A stretch of 64,000 bases of DNA, from NCBI RefSeq assembly GCF_001547935.1, contig NZ_AP014635.1, positions 3,286,001 through 3,350,000 on the forward strand. The letters are read 5' to 3'. This stretch comes from Vibrio tritonius. Lineage in GTDB: Bacteria > Pseudomonadota > Gammaproteobacteria > Enterobacterales > Vibrionaceae. How positions within the stretch are numbered: position 1 is the first letter of the stretch; the number at the start of each line of letters is the position of its first letter. Positions 30,447-39,503 of this stretch are shown here, piece by piece. A program made the position numbers and the translations under genes. The notes beneath the pieces were generated by a model, which did no database searches, was not told the origin of the DNA, and saw only the letters and a list, made by a program, of their open reading frames with translations.

Positions 30447-30476
30447 CAAAAGCCCAGAGATGGGCTTTTGTTTTTT
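30447..30476 (+). terminator. terminator after dps
   Basis: CAAAAGCCCA-GAGA-TGGGCTTTTG is a perfect 10-bp stem with a 4-base loop followed by six T. It also lies in front of the convergent EAL-HDOD gene end. Confidence 0.92.
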
Positions 30477-30487
30477 GTATTAATACA

Positions 30488-31714
30488 CTAAATGAGACGA
30501 TGTATGTCTTGGCTCCAACGTAATGCTTCGGTTAGTTCATAAGTGACCGTATCGACTTTCACCCCCATGCGCATGCACAAAGTCGACAACTGCTGCCAAT
30601 CACCTTGCTCATAACATTCTTCAATATCAAGCAATGCCCCGATTTTACCAGAGCGGTTAATCAGCGAATCCTTAATATCTTCAGTTAATGGTAATTCAGT
30701 AATCAGTTCATCTAGAGGAGCATCAAGTAATGCATCCAACACCGAGAACAAACCAATCAAAAAAGCATGATCTTGGTGCTGTTGGAAAGGTCGATAACGT
30801 GACATCAAGTAGCAAAATTGCGCACGTTGCAAAGCCAAACTATACAGCTCTTTCGGCTTATGAATCGAAATATAGGAAGCCACAGCAAGCGACACGAAAA
30901 TACGTAACCTATCCTGCCCTAAATACACTAATGCTTGTCTAAAAGAGGAAATCGGCACAGCAAGCCGATCGGACATTGAATTCACAAATCGCAGCAGCTT
31001 ATAAGACAAAGCGACATCTTGAGAGACAATCTCTTCAATACGTTTGAAATTTACGTCATCACGACACACTTCTTTGAAAAGACGCATCGTAATCACCTGC
31101 TCGGGGCTGATATCTCGTTGCGATATCATCTCCGGCTTACTAAAGAAGTACCCTTGGAAGAATTTAAATCCTGCGCTTCTAGCCTGTTCAAATTCTTCTT
31201 TGGTTTCAACTCGCTCCGCTAGGAATTTACGCTTACTGCCGTTCGCAAGACGCTTACGCACAAATTCGCAAGCTTTATCCATCCCCATTAAGCGTATGTC
31301 CAATTTTACAATGTGGACAAAAGGAAGAAACCGCTCCCACTCAGCAGAATAAATAAAGTCGTCTAGAGCAAGCAAATACCCTTTTAGGTACAACTCTCGC
31401 ATTGCCTCCCAAAGTTCATCTGTGGGTTTGCATGTTTCTAAAACTTCAATAACGACCTGATCTTTGGGAAGTGTAAGAGGAAGGCGGCGAATCAAACTAT
31501 TGTAAGGGAAATTAATAAAACAGCGGGAACGACCAATCGCAGGGTTACGGCCTATCGAGAGAAAATTCTCTGCTATCAGTCGGTAGGTTGCTCTATCTGA
31601 GTCAACATGTTCTGGAAAAGCATTTGTTTCACCATCCCGAAAAAGAAGCTCATACCCTAAAGTATGCCTCTTGGCATTCAATATTGGTTGGCGTGCAACA
31701 TACGTTGTATACAT
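30488..31714 (-). CDS. cdgJ: EAL-HDOD cyclic-di-GMP signalling protein (CdgJ-like)
   Basis: This 408-residue protein joins an N-terminal EAL-like domain (about 1-200) to a HDOD domain (about 205-400). The EAL signature is degenerate (YELLFR at 21-26 in place of EALLR; LALDDFIYS in place of the DDFGxG loop), although VIEVLE is retained. It could be a weak phosphodiesterase or a c-di-GMP sensor. The position beside dps corresponds in memory to V. cholerae CdgJ, which affects motility and biofilm. It is monocistronic. Confidence 0.8.
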   Translation of the reverse strand: MYTTYVARQPILNAKRHTLGYELLFRDGETNAFPEHVDSDRATYRLIAENFLSIGRNPAIGRSRCFINFPYNSLIRRLPLTLPKDQVVIEVLETCKPTDELWEAMRELYLKGYLLALDDFIYSAEWERFLPFVHIVKLDIRLMGMDKACEFVRKRLANGSKRKFLAERVETKEEFEQARSAGFKFFQGYFFSKPEMISQRDISPEQVITMRLFKEVCRDDVNFKRIEEIVSQDVALSYKLLRFVNSMSDRLAVPISSFRQALVYLGQDRLRIFVSLAVASYISIHKPKELYSLALQRAQFCYLMSRYRPFQQHQDHAFLIGLFSVLDALLDAPLDELITELPLTEDIKDSLINRSGKIGALLDIEECYEQGDWQQLSTLCMRMGVKVDTVTYELTEALRWSQDIHRLI

Positions 31715-31897
31715 GTAACCTCAAATAACTTTGATGAATGTTCGCGGAAAACAAAACGGAGACGAAAAGACAATGTTGGACAACTATTGACTAAGCCCTA
31801 TAGTAACGGTTGAAGCTCATACCTCCAAGGGGGTAACAAGAAACTTTTACATAATTTGAGACAGATTAATATTTACTCGGCATGAAAAGTGTTTTCG

Positions 31898-31913
31898 AAT
31901 TGACATGTCAATT
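31898..31913. promoter_or_regulatory. perfect 16-bp palindrome upstream of pldB
   Basis: AATTGACATGTCAATT is fully self-complementary and lies 60 bp before the pldB start. It contains TTGACA, which could double as a -35 box, but no convincing -10 box stands at the right distance. It is the kind of site bound by a dimeric repressor; the protein is unknown. Confidence 0.45.
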
Positions 31914-31972
31914 GCATTTATCTTCCAGTTGCTTATGCTTGAACCCTCAGCGGTATTTATTTAGGTTCAGCT

Positions 31973-32965
31973 ATGTCCACTACCCAAACACTCTATTCAT
32001 TCACTCAAGAAGACCAATTTTTAGCTCGTATGAATAGCGAGGTAGCGGATCTTTGGCAACAAAGAAATGAGGGGTTCTACCGCGCCTTCGACAAAAAGAA
32101 AGTCTACTGGTGTAGCCTTACTAACCCAAATCATACTAAAGCAATTGTGATGGTAAACGGCCGAATTGAATCCACTTGGAAATACCAAGAGTTATTCTTC
32201 GACCTCTACCAAAATGGCTATGATATTTATTCCTTTGATCATCGTGGTCAAGGCCTCTCACAGCGTTTAATTGATAACATTGAAATGGGCCATGTTGGTG
32301 AGTTCAATGATTACATCACAGATTTAATAGCACTATTGGAACTGTTTGATTTAGAGAAATATCAACAACGTTTTTTACTTGGTCACTCCATGGGGGGCGC
32401 TATTGCAACCCGTTATGTGCAAATGACCCCTCAGCATCCATTCCACGCATTAGCCGTTACCGCACCAATGTTTGGCGTGAACATGCCTTGGCAATTAAGA
32501 CCGATAGCCATACCACTCACTCAAGTTATGACGGCAACGTCTTCCACTCCCAAATACGCACCGGGATTTGCAGGATATTACGCTAAGCCTTTTGACATCA
32601 ACCCACTGACCCATAGTGAAGTTCGCTATCAGTGGTTCAGAAAGCTATATGAAGAACGTCCTGAGTTGAAATTAGGCGGCCCTAGTACCCGCTGGGTATG
32701 GCAAGGTTTAATGGCTGCCAAGCAGTGCTTACAACTGACAAGGCAGGTCAAATTACCGACACTTGTTGTACAAGCCGAAGCCGATACGATTGTTGACAAC
32801 AAAGCTCAGACTCGGTTCATCACCAAACTAGCGAAAACTAACACTCAATGCCACATTGAATTGATTCATGGTGCAAAACACGAACTGATGTTCGAAAGCG
32901 ATCAATATCGCAATCAAGTACTCACTAGCATTCTCGATTTTTTCCAACAGGTAACCAGCAAATAA
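31973..32965 (+). CDS. pldB: alpha/beta hydrolase, lysophospholipase L2 (PldB)
   Basis: A 330-residue alpha/beta hydrolase predicted to remove the acyl chain from lysophospholipids. The nucleophile elbow is GHSMGG (Ser139); the acid is in QAEADTIVD and the histidine in HGAKHELM near residue 302. It precedes yigL by about 110 bp, the same order as pldB-yigL of E. coli, which favours PldB over another hydrolase. Confidence 0.88.
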   Translation: MSTTQTLYSFTQEDQFLARMNSEVADLWQQRNEGFYRAFDKKKVYWCSLTNPNHTKAIVMVNGRIESTWKYQELFFDLYQNGYDIYSFDHRGQGLSQRLIDNIEMGHVGEFNDYITDLIALLELFDLEKYQQRFLLGHSMGGAIATRYVQMTPQHPFHALAVTAPMFGVNMPWQLRPIAIPLTQVMTATSSTPKYAPGFAGYYAKPFDINPLTHSEVRYQWFRKLYEERPELKLGGPSTRWVWQGLMAAKQCLQLTRQVKLPTLVVQAEADTIVDNKAQTRFITKLAKTNTQCHIELIHGAKHELMFESDQYRNQVLTSILDFFQQVTSK

Positions 32966-33075
32966 TAGAGGAAATGGAGTCTCATTGATTTTGCCCTCTT
33001 TTCTTGATGGATTTTGCAGTACACTGTTGCGTGTCTTCATCTGCCGTTAGCAATGACATTAACCAAGAGGGTTAT

Positions 33076-33903
33076 ATGACCACTGAAAGTAAACCGACAC
33101 CGTACAAAATTGTTGCCTCTGATCTCGACGGCACCTTACTCGCACCAAATCACCAACTAAGCTCTCAAACAAAACGTACACTCAAAACCCTCCACGATAA
33201 AGGCTTTACTTTTGTTTTTGCAACCGGTCGCCACCACGTGGACGTGGCAGGAATTCGTGAGATTGCAGGTATTCCTGCTTACATGATTACAGCGAATGGC
33301 GCTCGCGTGCACAATCAGCAAGATGAATTGATGTTTAGCAAGGATGTACCTGAAGAACTAGTACAAGAGATCGTTGATGTTCTGAAAGATGACCCAACCA
33401 TCTTTGTTCATATCTATCGCCATAACGAATGGTATTTAAGTGGTGAAGACACCGAATCAGCTAAATATCATAACCAATCAGGTTTTACCTTTACCTCTTT
33501 CAACACCAACCAAGCGCCAAAAGATGGTGTGGCAAAAGTATTTTTCACTAGCCGTTTTCAAGACCACGAACACTTAGCCGAGTACGAAACAAAATTACGT
33601 GAACGTTTCCAAGATAAATTAAGTATCGCATTCTCGTCACCATGGTGTTTAGAAGTAATGGGACCTGATGTATCAAAAGGCGATGCATTGAAAGCAGTCG
33701 CTGAATCAATGGGATTAAGTTTAGAAAACTGCATTGCTTTTGGCGATGGCATGAACGACCAAGAAATGCTAACCATGGCGGGCAAAGGACTGGTGATGGG
33801 AACAGCTCATCCCAAAGTTCTGCAAGTCTTACCGACCATTGAACGTATTGGTAGCAGTGCAGATGATGCTGTGGCTCACTATTTGGAAAACAACCTTCTC
33901 TAA
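33076..33903 (+). CDS. yigL: Cof-type HAD phosphatase (YigL-like)
   Basis: A 275-residue HAD hydrolase of the Cof subfamily with a C2 cap. The nucleophile motif is DLDGTLL (Asp16, Asp18), motif II is FATGR and motif IV is FGDGMNDQEML. E. coli YigL dephosphorylates sugar phosphates and pyridoxal phosphate. Start ATG 33076 follows the ribosome site AGAGGG. Downstream of pldB, probably in one transcript. Confidence 0.9.
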   Translation: MTTESKPTPYKIVASDLDGTLLAPNHQLSSQTKRTLKTLHDKGFTFVFATGRHHVDVAGIREIAGIPAYMITANGARVHNQQDELMFSKDVPEELVQEIVDVLKDDPTIFVHIYRHNEWYLSGEDTESAKYHNQSGFTFTSFNTNQAPKDGVAKVFFTSRFQDHEHLAEYETKLRERFQDKLSIAFSSPWCLEVMGPDVSKGDALKAVAESMGLSLENCIAFGDGMNDQEMLTMAGKGLVMGTAHPKVLQVLPTIERIGSSADDAVAHYLENNLL

Positions 33904-34077
33904 ATTCAATAACAGGGGACACACCTCTTGTTCCCTGTTATTAACATCACTGTAGCAGCGCACTTATCCCGCCTATTCTCTGTCCGGTGTTTGTCAATAG
34001 AAACACCAGCCCGTTGTCGACTTATTAAGCTATGTCATAATAGCAATACTACCGATTGCGATGAGGAAAGAGATAAC

Positions 34078-35592
34078 ATGAAATTGTTGAAGACTGCAGC
34101 CTTAGGGTTGGGCTGTATCACATTGGCCGCTTGTACTTCTGTGTCTCAAACTCCAAAACAATCCGAAGTTGCCAGCTTAAATAACCCCGAATCCATTAAG
34201 CCACAATTATTCATGCTACGTGGCGATATCACTATTGGCACTCAAACTCAAACACTAACGCCATGTGGTAGTCAGCAGCAATTTGAGTTACAGATTCCCG
34301 CAGAAATAAGAACCTCCGCAGAACAAATAGCGACAGCACCTTATGAGCCCATGTATGGCGAAGTGATGGGGTATCTCGTAGCCCCTAGCCAAACAGGTTA
34401 CAACGGGGATTACGCCGGTAAATTTATCGTTACCCAAATCAACACCCTTAATGGCAAAGAAAAAGACCGATGTCACCTCTATCCAATGCCAACTAGAGCG
34501 TTTGGCACTAAACCAACAGCATGGTCTGCACAGTTTACCGACCAAGGCGTAGTATTTGCTCCCTCTGTAGGGGCGCAACACACCTTAGCCATTAAAGGCG
34601 GTCAGCTCTCAGGCGCAAAGAGGGTCTATCAACTAAACGGTGGTAAAGTCACGCTGCAAGCAACCTCTTGCGTCAACAACACGGCTAGTGCACTCTATGG
34701 CTGGCAAGCAAACATGACTGTAGGTACTCAACAGTACCAAGGTTGCGCTGTACTGGGTAATACAGATACCAGCCAAAATTGGAGCGGCATTTATTACGCA
34801 ACCTCAACGACTGACGCTGGTTTTAGTGTCAGTATGCAGCTTGGACAAGACCACACCGCGATTACTCGTTATAGCTATACCAATGGCGATCCAGATGTCA
34901 TCGAAAAAGGGTTCTGGCAGCCCCTTAATACGGATCAAATTCAAGTGGTCATGACACGCCATCAGCAACAATACCTCGTGACTCAACGTATTTTTACTCG
35001 CAATGGAGAGCAACTTACCGCGACTCAAGAAAAGGTAGGTTCGACGATTTATCCTATTGCCTCTGGTGGATTAGTTTTATTTAAAGATTTTCACGAATCA
35101 GCCCCGCATCACCAGGCTAAACACCCCAATGGAAAACAGTTCAACTCAACAGATAAATATGACGAGCAAGTAGATCAAGCGGTACGTGGTTATTTAGCCC
35201 AACACCACCAGTCATCTGAAGGCAGTCACTATCGATGGTTAACGTATGATCTCAATGGTGATGATAATCCGGAATTATTAGTGCAAATGGATTGGTGCCA
35301 TAGAGAGGACTGCACCCTGCTTATTTTCAAAAATGAGCAACACCAATGGCAATTTAATAGCCGCTTAAAATCCGTAACCCCATTCTACTTGGATACATTA
35401 TCGACAAATGGTTGGCATGATCTCATTATTGCCAAGCAAAAACCAACGACTGCAGATAAACTGCACCGTTTACACTACGTCGATGGACACTATTCCGAGC
35501 TGGGAGAAAAAATGGACCAACGCCCAACACAAAACTCAACCGTACTCTTTGCTGATGGCATCTCGCCGGCACAACAAGGCGTAGCCCTGTAA
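34078..35592 (+). CDS. large lipoprotein with NlpE-like and EF-hand-like regions
   Basis: A 504-residue predicted lipoprotein; lipobox LAAC places the modified cysteine at about residue 19. The N-terminal third (RGDITIG..., LTPCGS) resembles COG3650-type domains; a middle stretch (SGIYYATSTTDAGFSVSMQL, then GFWQP) resembles the NlpE barrel without its CxxC; the C-terminus has a calcium-loop-like DLNGDDNPELL. No enzyme motif is visible. The stop overlaps the next start (TAATG), so it is coupled to the DTW protein. Function unknown. Confidence 0.7.
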   Translation: MKLLKTAALGLGCITLAACTSVSQTPKQSEVASLNNPESIKPQLFMLRGDITIGTQTQTLTPCGSQQQFELQIPAEIRTSAEQIATAPYEPMYGEVMGYLVAPSQTGYNGDYAGKFIVTQINTLNGKEKDRCHLYPMPTRAFGTKPTAWSAQFTDQGVVFAPSVGAQHTLAIKGGQLSGAKRVYQLNGGKVTLQATSCVNNTASALYGWQANMTVGTQQYQGCAVLGNTDTSQNWSGIYYATSTTDAGFSVSMQLGQDHTAITRYSYTNGDPDVIEKGFWQPLNTDQIQVVMTRHQQQYLVTQRIFTRNGEQLTATQEKVGSTIYPIASGGLVLFKDFHESAPHHQAKHPNGKQFNSTDKYDEQVDQAVRGYLAQHHQSSEGSHYRWLTYDLNGDDNPELLVQMDWCHREDCTLLIFKNEQHQWQFNSRLKSVTPFYLDTLSTNGWHDLIIAKQKPTTADKLHRLHYVDGHYSELGEKMDQRPTQNSTVLFADGISPAQQGVAL

Positions 35593-36200
35593 TGGCGTTG
35601 CCCTGCCCCCGCTGCGGTTTAGTGCATCAATGTATTTGCTCGCAGATCCCCAATTTGAGCGACAGTCATCTGTTGCTCTCATTACTTATGCACCCTGAAG
35701 AAATAAAGCGCGATACCAACACAGGCCGTTGGCTTAAGGAAGCATTACCAAATTGTGAAACGTATATTTGGCAAAGAACACAGGCCAATCAAGACCTATT
35801 AGATCGTATCAATCAAAAGAATAGAACGTCGTTTCTTGTGTTCCCTGCTGAGGACAGCCTAACCGATACTCAAGCAATTGAACAATGTGAAGCACAGGGG
35901 ACAACACCTCACTTTATTATTCTTGATGGGACATGGCAGGAAGCGCGCAAGATGCGCCGTAAAAGTGCATGGCTAGATAAGTTGCCGACCGTCACTTTAT
36001 CCACCTCGAATATAACATCTCAATACCAACTACGTCGTAACCAAGAAAGCGGACACCTATGTACCTTAGAGGTGGCTAACGTTCTACTGTCGTCTCTGGG
36101 TGAGCAAACCCTTGCCAATCAATTGGAACAGTTCTTTCTCAACTACATGAAGGTATATCAAGCCGACAAAAGTGGTCATATTTGGCAAAAGAAGCAATAG
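35592..36200 (+). CDS. DTW-domain protein, tRNA acp3U-transferase family
   Basis: A 202-residue protein with an N-terminal zinc-type cluster (Cys5, Cys8, Cys14, Cys16 in PCPRCGLVHQCIC) and the family motif LDGTWQEARKM. DTW proteins such as E. coli TapT add an aminocarboxypropyl group to uridine in tRNA. Which tRNA position this paralog modifies cannot be read from the sequence. It is translationally coupled to the lipoprotein upstream and convergent with the FIST-EAL gene. Confidence 0.85.
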   Translation: MALPCPRCGLVHQCICSQIPNLSDSHLLLSLLMHPEEIKRDTNTGRWLKEALPNCETYIWQRTQANQDLLDRINQKNRTSFLVFPAEDSLTDTQAIEQCEAQGTTPHFIILDGTWQEARKMRRKSAWLDKLPTVTLSTSNITSQYQLRRNQESGHLCTLEVANVLLSSLGEQTLANQLEQFFLNYMKVYQADKSGHIWQKKQ

Positions 36201-36217
36201 AACAGAAACCCCGATCA

Positions 36218-38710
36218 TCAAATAAGACGAGCCGGCTCGGCAAGATAAAACCCTTGTAGGTAATCGACGCCAATATCTTCACAGATTTGACACACCTGTT
36301 GATTATGCACAAATTCAGCCACAGTTTTTGCATCCAAAACATGACATAATTTCACCAACTGCTCCGTAATCTTGCGCTGCTTATCATCTGTATCTAGCTG
36401 TTTAATCAAACTACCATCAAGTTTAATAATTTGAGGCTCTAGCTTAACGATTTCATCGATATTGGAATAACCCGAACCAAAATCATCAACAATAATCTTA
36501 GCCCCGAGCCCTCGAAAATGGTTACACACTTCAGCCATGCGCCCATAATCCTTAATCTGTTCCGACTCCAGCACCTCTAAACCAATGCGAGATGGGTTAT
36601 TTAACCGCTTAATCATCTCCTCAATGAGCACTAACGTACTATCACTGATTAAGTCTTGTGGTGACAGGTTAATAGAAAAGGAGTCGTCTCGATCTTGCAT
36701 ATACTCGCCAATACGAGTAATCAATTGATGACTTAAACGCGTGTAAAGGTGGGTTCCAGCAATAACCGGGAGAAAACGCCCTGGAAGAATAACCTTTCCT
36801 TTATCTTCCAAGCGCACAAGACATTCTTGTGAAATTTGCTCTCGAGTATGCGCTGCGAAAATCGGTTGGCTATACACCAGAACATTATTGTCCATTACCG
36901 CTCTACTCACGCAAGAAAGCCACTTTAGCTGCTCTTTGCGTACTCTATCTTGTCCGAGTAGCGTCTTAGCATTACAAAAATGTTCGTTATTCTTATAAGC
37001 ATAACGTCGCGCTTCGATCGAACGTAACAGTAACTCGTCCCCCTCTTGCGTAGGAAAGTCACGCCGACTAACTAACCCCGCGCACATAGAAACTGATAGA
37101 TAATCAAGCTCAGGCAAACCATAAGGTTCAAAATTGACGTGCTCTAGCTCATCAACAAATTCACCAAATAATTTATGAATTTTACGCTCTTTAAAATTGG
37201 ATGAAAAAATAGCGGCCCACTCTCCGACCCCAATAGCGTAAAGGTGACAATTAGCGCTAATGTGCTGATTAATATGCAGTTGAAAATGAACGCTCAAGTC
37301 AACCAAAAGCTTATCTCCAACTTTATAACCATACTTTTCATTAATTTGGCTAAAGTTGGTGACTTTTATCGTCAGCAGGTGCTCATCTAACTGAATACTG
37401 TGGAGGTGCTCCTGTAATACCGATCGATTTGGCAAGCCTGTGCGCGCATCAATACGATAACTTGCAGTAAGTAACGAGGCTTGGCGTTGCACCTTCTGCT
37501 CAAGATTACGATTCAGTAAATCCACATCATCAAAAGCATTACGAATTAAACTAAACAATGGTGCGGTAACGCCTTTGTTTGCAACATAACGAGCCGGCTC
37601 TTGCTGCACCTCAAACTCACCTTCTCGAATCGCAACATAACTCATACTATGGTGCATGACACGTTGCTTACTGCCGTCATGCCAAAACTCCCCCATACAG
37701 TAACAGCCACAAATATCACTTACCTCCTGCAAAGGAAGAAGCTCCTGATTGTGTTCCATGAACTGTAAACGGGTAACACAGTTGTAGACAAAAATTTTAT
37801 CCGGCTTTTGCTCTCGTAAATAATGCGCCCCACTGCGCACCTGCTCGAGCGTCAAAGAGGGGTGATCGAAACAAAAACGAACTTCATCACCAATCATTAG
37901 CGGAGCATTAAACTCGATGGCACCATCGATAAACCGTTGCGGGATATAGACCTCTTGGTCTTCTTTCCCTTCTTTTACCAAAGGAAAACTCTTCACCAAC
38001 TGGCAATCGAGGCTTTCACCATGACTTAAATAATGGCGATACACATCGTCAATCGGTTTATTATCCAATCCATATACGTAAGAGTTATTCGCTTTGGTTA
38101 CTCTAAAAGCGCGGCCAATAGGATTCCACTGCTTATATCCTCCCACACGACATAGCAATTGCTCAGCATGCACTGCGACAGCCACCATCGCATTTTCATA
38201 GCATTGCTTACCACAAATTACCCATTGCCCCTGATCCGTCGGTACGGAAGTGCCGCCGGAAATCGGAACTGAATGAGGGTGCTGATCGAAAACAGAGAAA
38301 CGTTCACTTCCCCCCACATTCATTCGGTCTGCAAAACAGAAAATCAATTGGCTTGAGGAAGATAAATCTAAATGATTCATCATTTGATAGCCGTCATCTA
38401 CCTCGTCATTACCATATTCAACAAGGGCACTGGTTAACTTGGCATTATCAAACTGACTGATGGCAACTAAGGTCTGATTATCAAAAATATCGCCATGACG
38501 AATCACTTGCGTCGTACTCATTCCAATCAAATGAGCCTGAGGAATGGCACTTAACAGCAATTCGGCTATTTCTTGAACCTGAGAGCGGGATTGAGCAGAA
38601 AAAAGCTGAATAAGAACCTGCCCAGATGGAATATCTGGATAATTCGCTAAGATATTTTTCAACTCTTTATGAGCTGAGTCTGGCTGTAAAACAAATGAGG
38701 AGGTGTACAT
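36218..38710 (-). CDS. FIST-GGDEF-EAL c-di-GMP phosphodiesterase
   Basis: An 830-residue protein with a FIST sensory module (N part about 20-215, C part about 220-375), a short coiled linker, then GGDEF (about 415-575) and EAL (about 590-830). The GGDEF site reads GVGEW (494-498), so cyclase activity is unlikely. The EAL domain keeps ExLxR as ECLVR (629-633), DDFGSG (742-747) and KLDGS, so it probably hydrolyses c-di-GMP. FIST domains are thought to bind small ligands such as amino acids. No membrane segment is seen. Start at ATG 38710. Confidence 0.88.
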   Translation of the reverse strand: MYTSSFVLQPDSAHKELKNILANYPDIPSGQVLIQLFSAQSRSQVQEIAELLLSAIPQAHLIGMSTTQVIRHGDIFDNQTLVAISQFDNAKLTSALVEYGNDEVDDGYQMMNHLDLSSSSQLIFCFADRMNVGGSERFSVFDQHPHSVPISGGTSVPTDQGQWVICGKQCYENAMVAVAVHAEQLLCRVGGYKQWNPIGRAFRVTKANNSYVYGLDNKPIDDVYRHYLSHGESLDCQLVKSFPLVKEGKEDQEVYIPQRFIDGAIEFNAPLMIGDEVRFCFDHPSLTLEQVRSGAHYLREQKPDKIFVYNCVTRLQFMEHNQELLPLQEVSDICGCYCMGEFWHDGSKQRVMHHSMSYVAIREGEFEVQQEPARYVANKGVTAPLFSLIRNAFDDVDLLNRNLEQKVQRQASLLTASYRIDARTGLPNRSVLQEHLHSIQLDEHLLTIKVTNFSQINEKYGYKVGDKLLVDLSVHFQLHINQHISANCHLYAIGVGEWAAIFSSNFKERKIHKLFGEFVDELEHVNFEPYGLPELDYLSVSMCAGLVSRRDFPTQEGDELLLRSIEARRYAYKNNEHFCNAKTLLGQDRVRKEQLKWLSCVSRAVMDNNVLVYSQPIFAAHTREQISQECLVRLEDKGKVILPGRFLPVIAGTHLYTRLSHQLITRIGEYMQDRDDSFSINLSPQDLISDSTLVLIEEMIKRLNNPSRIGLEVLESEQIKDYGRMAEVCNHFRGLGAKIIVDDFGSGYSNIDEIVKLEPQIIKLDGSLIKQLDTDDKQRKITEQLVKLCHVLDAKTVAEFVHNQQVCQICEDIGVDYLQGFYLAEPARLI

Positions 38711-38780
38711 CCTGTTCAAAGACCCCAGCAATGCAGTAATTCATATCAACATTGCTCATTAGTATAGTTAACTCATTACA

Positions 38781-39503
38781 TTATGGTTTTAATAAGTTTA
38801 TCAATTGTCCCAAGTGATGGACTTCAACGTGCGGTAGCGTATGTAATCGATTGCTTTGCATAGCAGTAATGCCTCGGTCATTAAACCAACAAGCTTGGAA
38901 CCCATTATTGATTGCACCGAACACATCCGTAACAGGATGATCTCCAACGTGCAAAATAGAACAAGGTGGTAAACCTAAATAAAGTGACGCTTTATTGAAT
39001 AAATCCGCATCTGGTTTTGAGCGACCATCTGGGCCTGCACAAAATACCTGCTGAAAATAGTGTTTAAGACCGATTTTCTCGGCGTTCACGTTGCCATTCG
39101 TTATAGCAACTAACGGGATCTTTTGGGACAAAAGAGATAGCACACGATGCGTTTCTTGTGGGACGTCGACCAAATTACGCAAGTAATTCACTTCAACCAT
39201 AGCATCGCTCGCTGCCGCATCAGCTGCAGATTCACTATACCCAAAATCAATAAGCCCTTGTTTGATCTGAGTAAAACGCCACAAAGAAACATCATGACGT
39301 AAATCACCATTTTGGTACAGCAGCTTCATCTTTAATTCATACCACTGCCGTGCATCATACTTCGCAGTGACCGGATGGTTCTTATGTAACCAAAGCGTAA
39401 TTTGTTCATCTAAATGCCGAATGACCGGACGGTTATCGTAAAGCGTGTCATCTAAATCAAATGTCATCGCTTGAATCGGTAACAGGTTTCGGTATACCAG
39501 CAT
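38781..39503 (-). CDS. yigB: HAD phosphatase YigB (flavin pathway)
   Basis: A 240-residue HAD hydrolase with nucleophile motif DLDDTLYDN, motif II AITNGN and motif IV HVGDHPVTDV. E. coli YigB dephosphorylates 5-amino-6-(5-phosphoribitylamino)uracil in riboflavin synthesis, and FMN. Its ATG overlaps the xerC stop (TAATG). It is the last gene of the lptM-lysA-dapF-yigA-xerC-yigB operon. Confidence 0.92.
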   Translation of the reverse strand: MLVYRNLLPIQAMTFDLDDTLYDNRPVIRHLDEQITLWLHKNHPVTAKYDARQWYELKMKLLYQNGDLRHDVSLWRFTQIKQGLIDFGYSESAADAAASDAMVEVNYLRNLVDVPQETHRVLSLLSQKIPLVAITNGNVNAEKIGLKHYFQQVFCAGPDGRSKPDADLFNKASLYLGLPPCSILHVGDHPVTDVFGAINNGFQACWFNDRGITAMQSNRLHTLPHVEVHHLGQLINLLKP

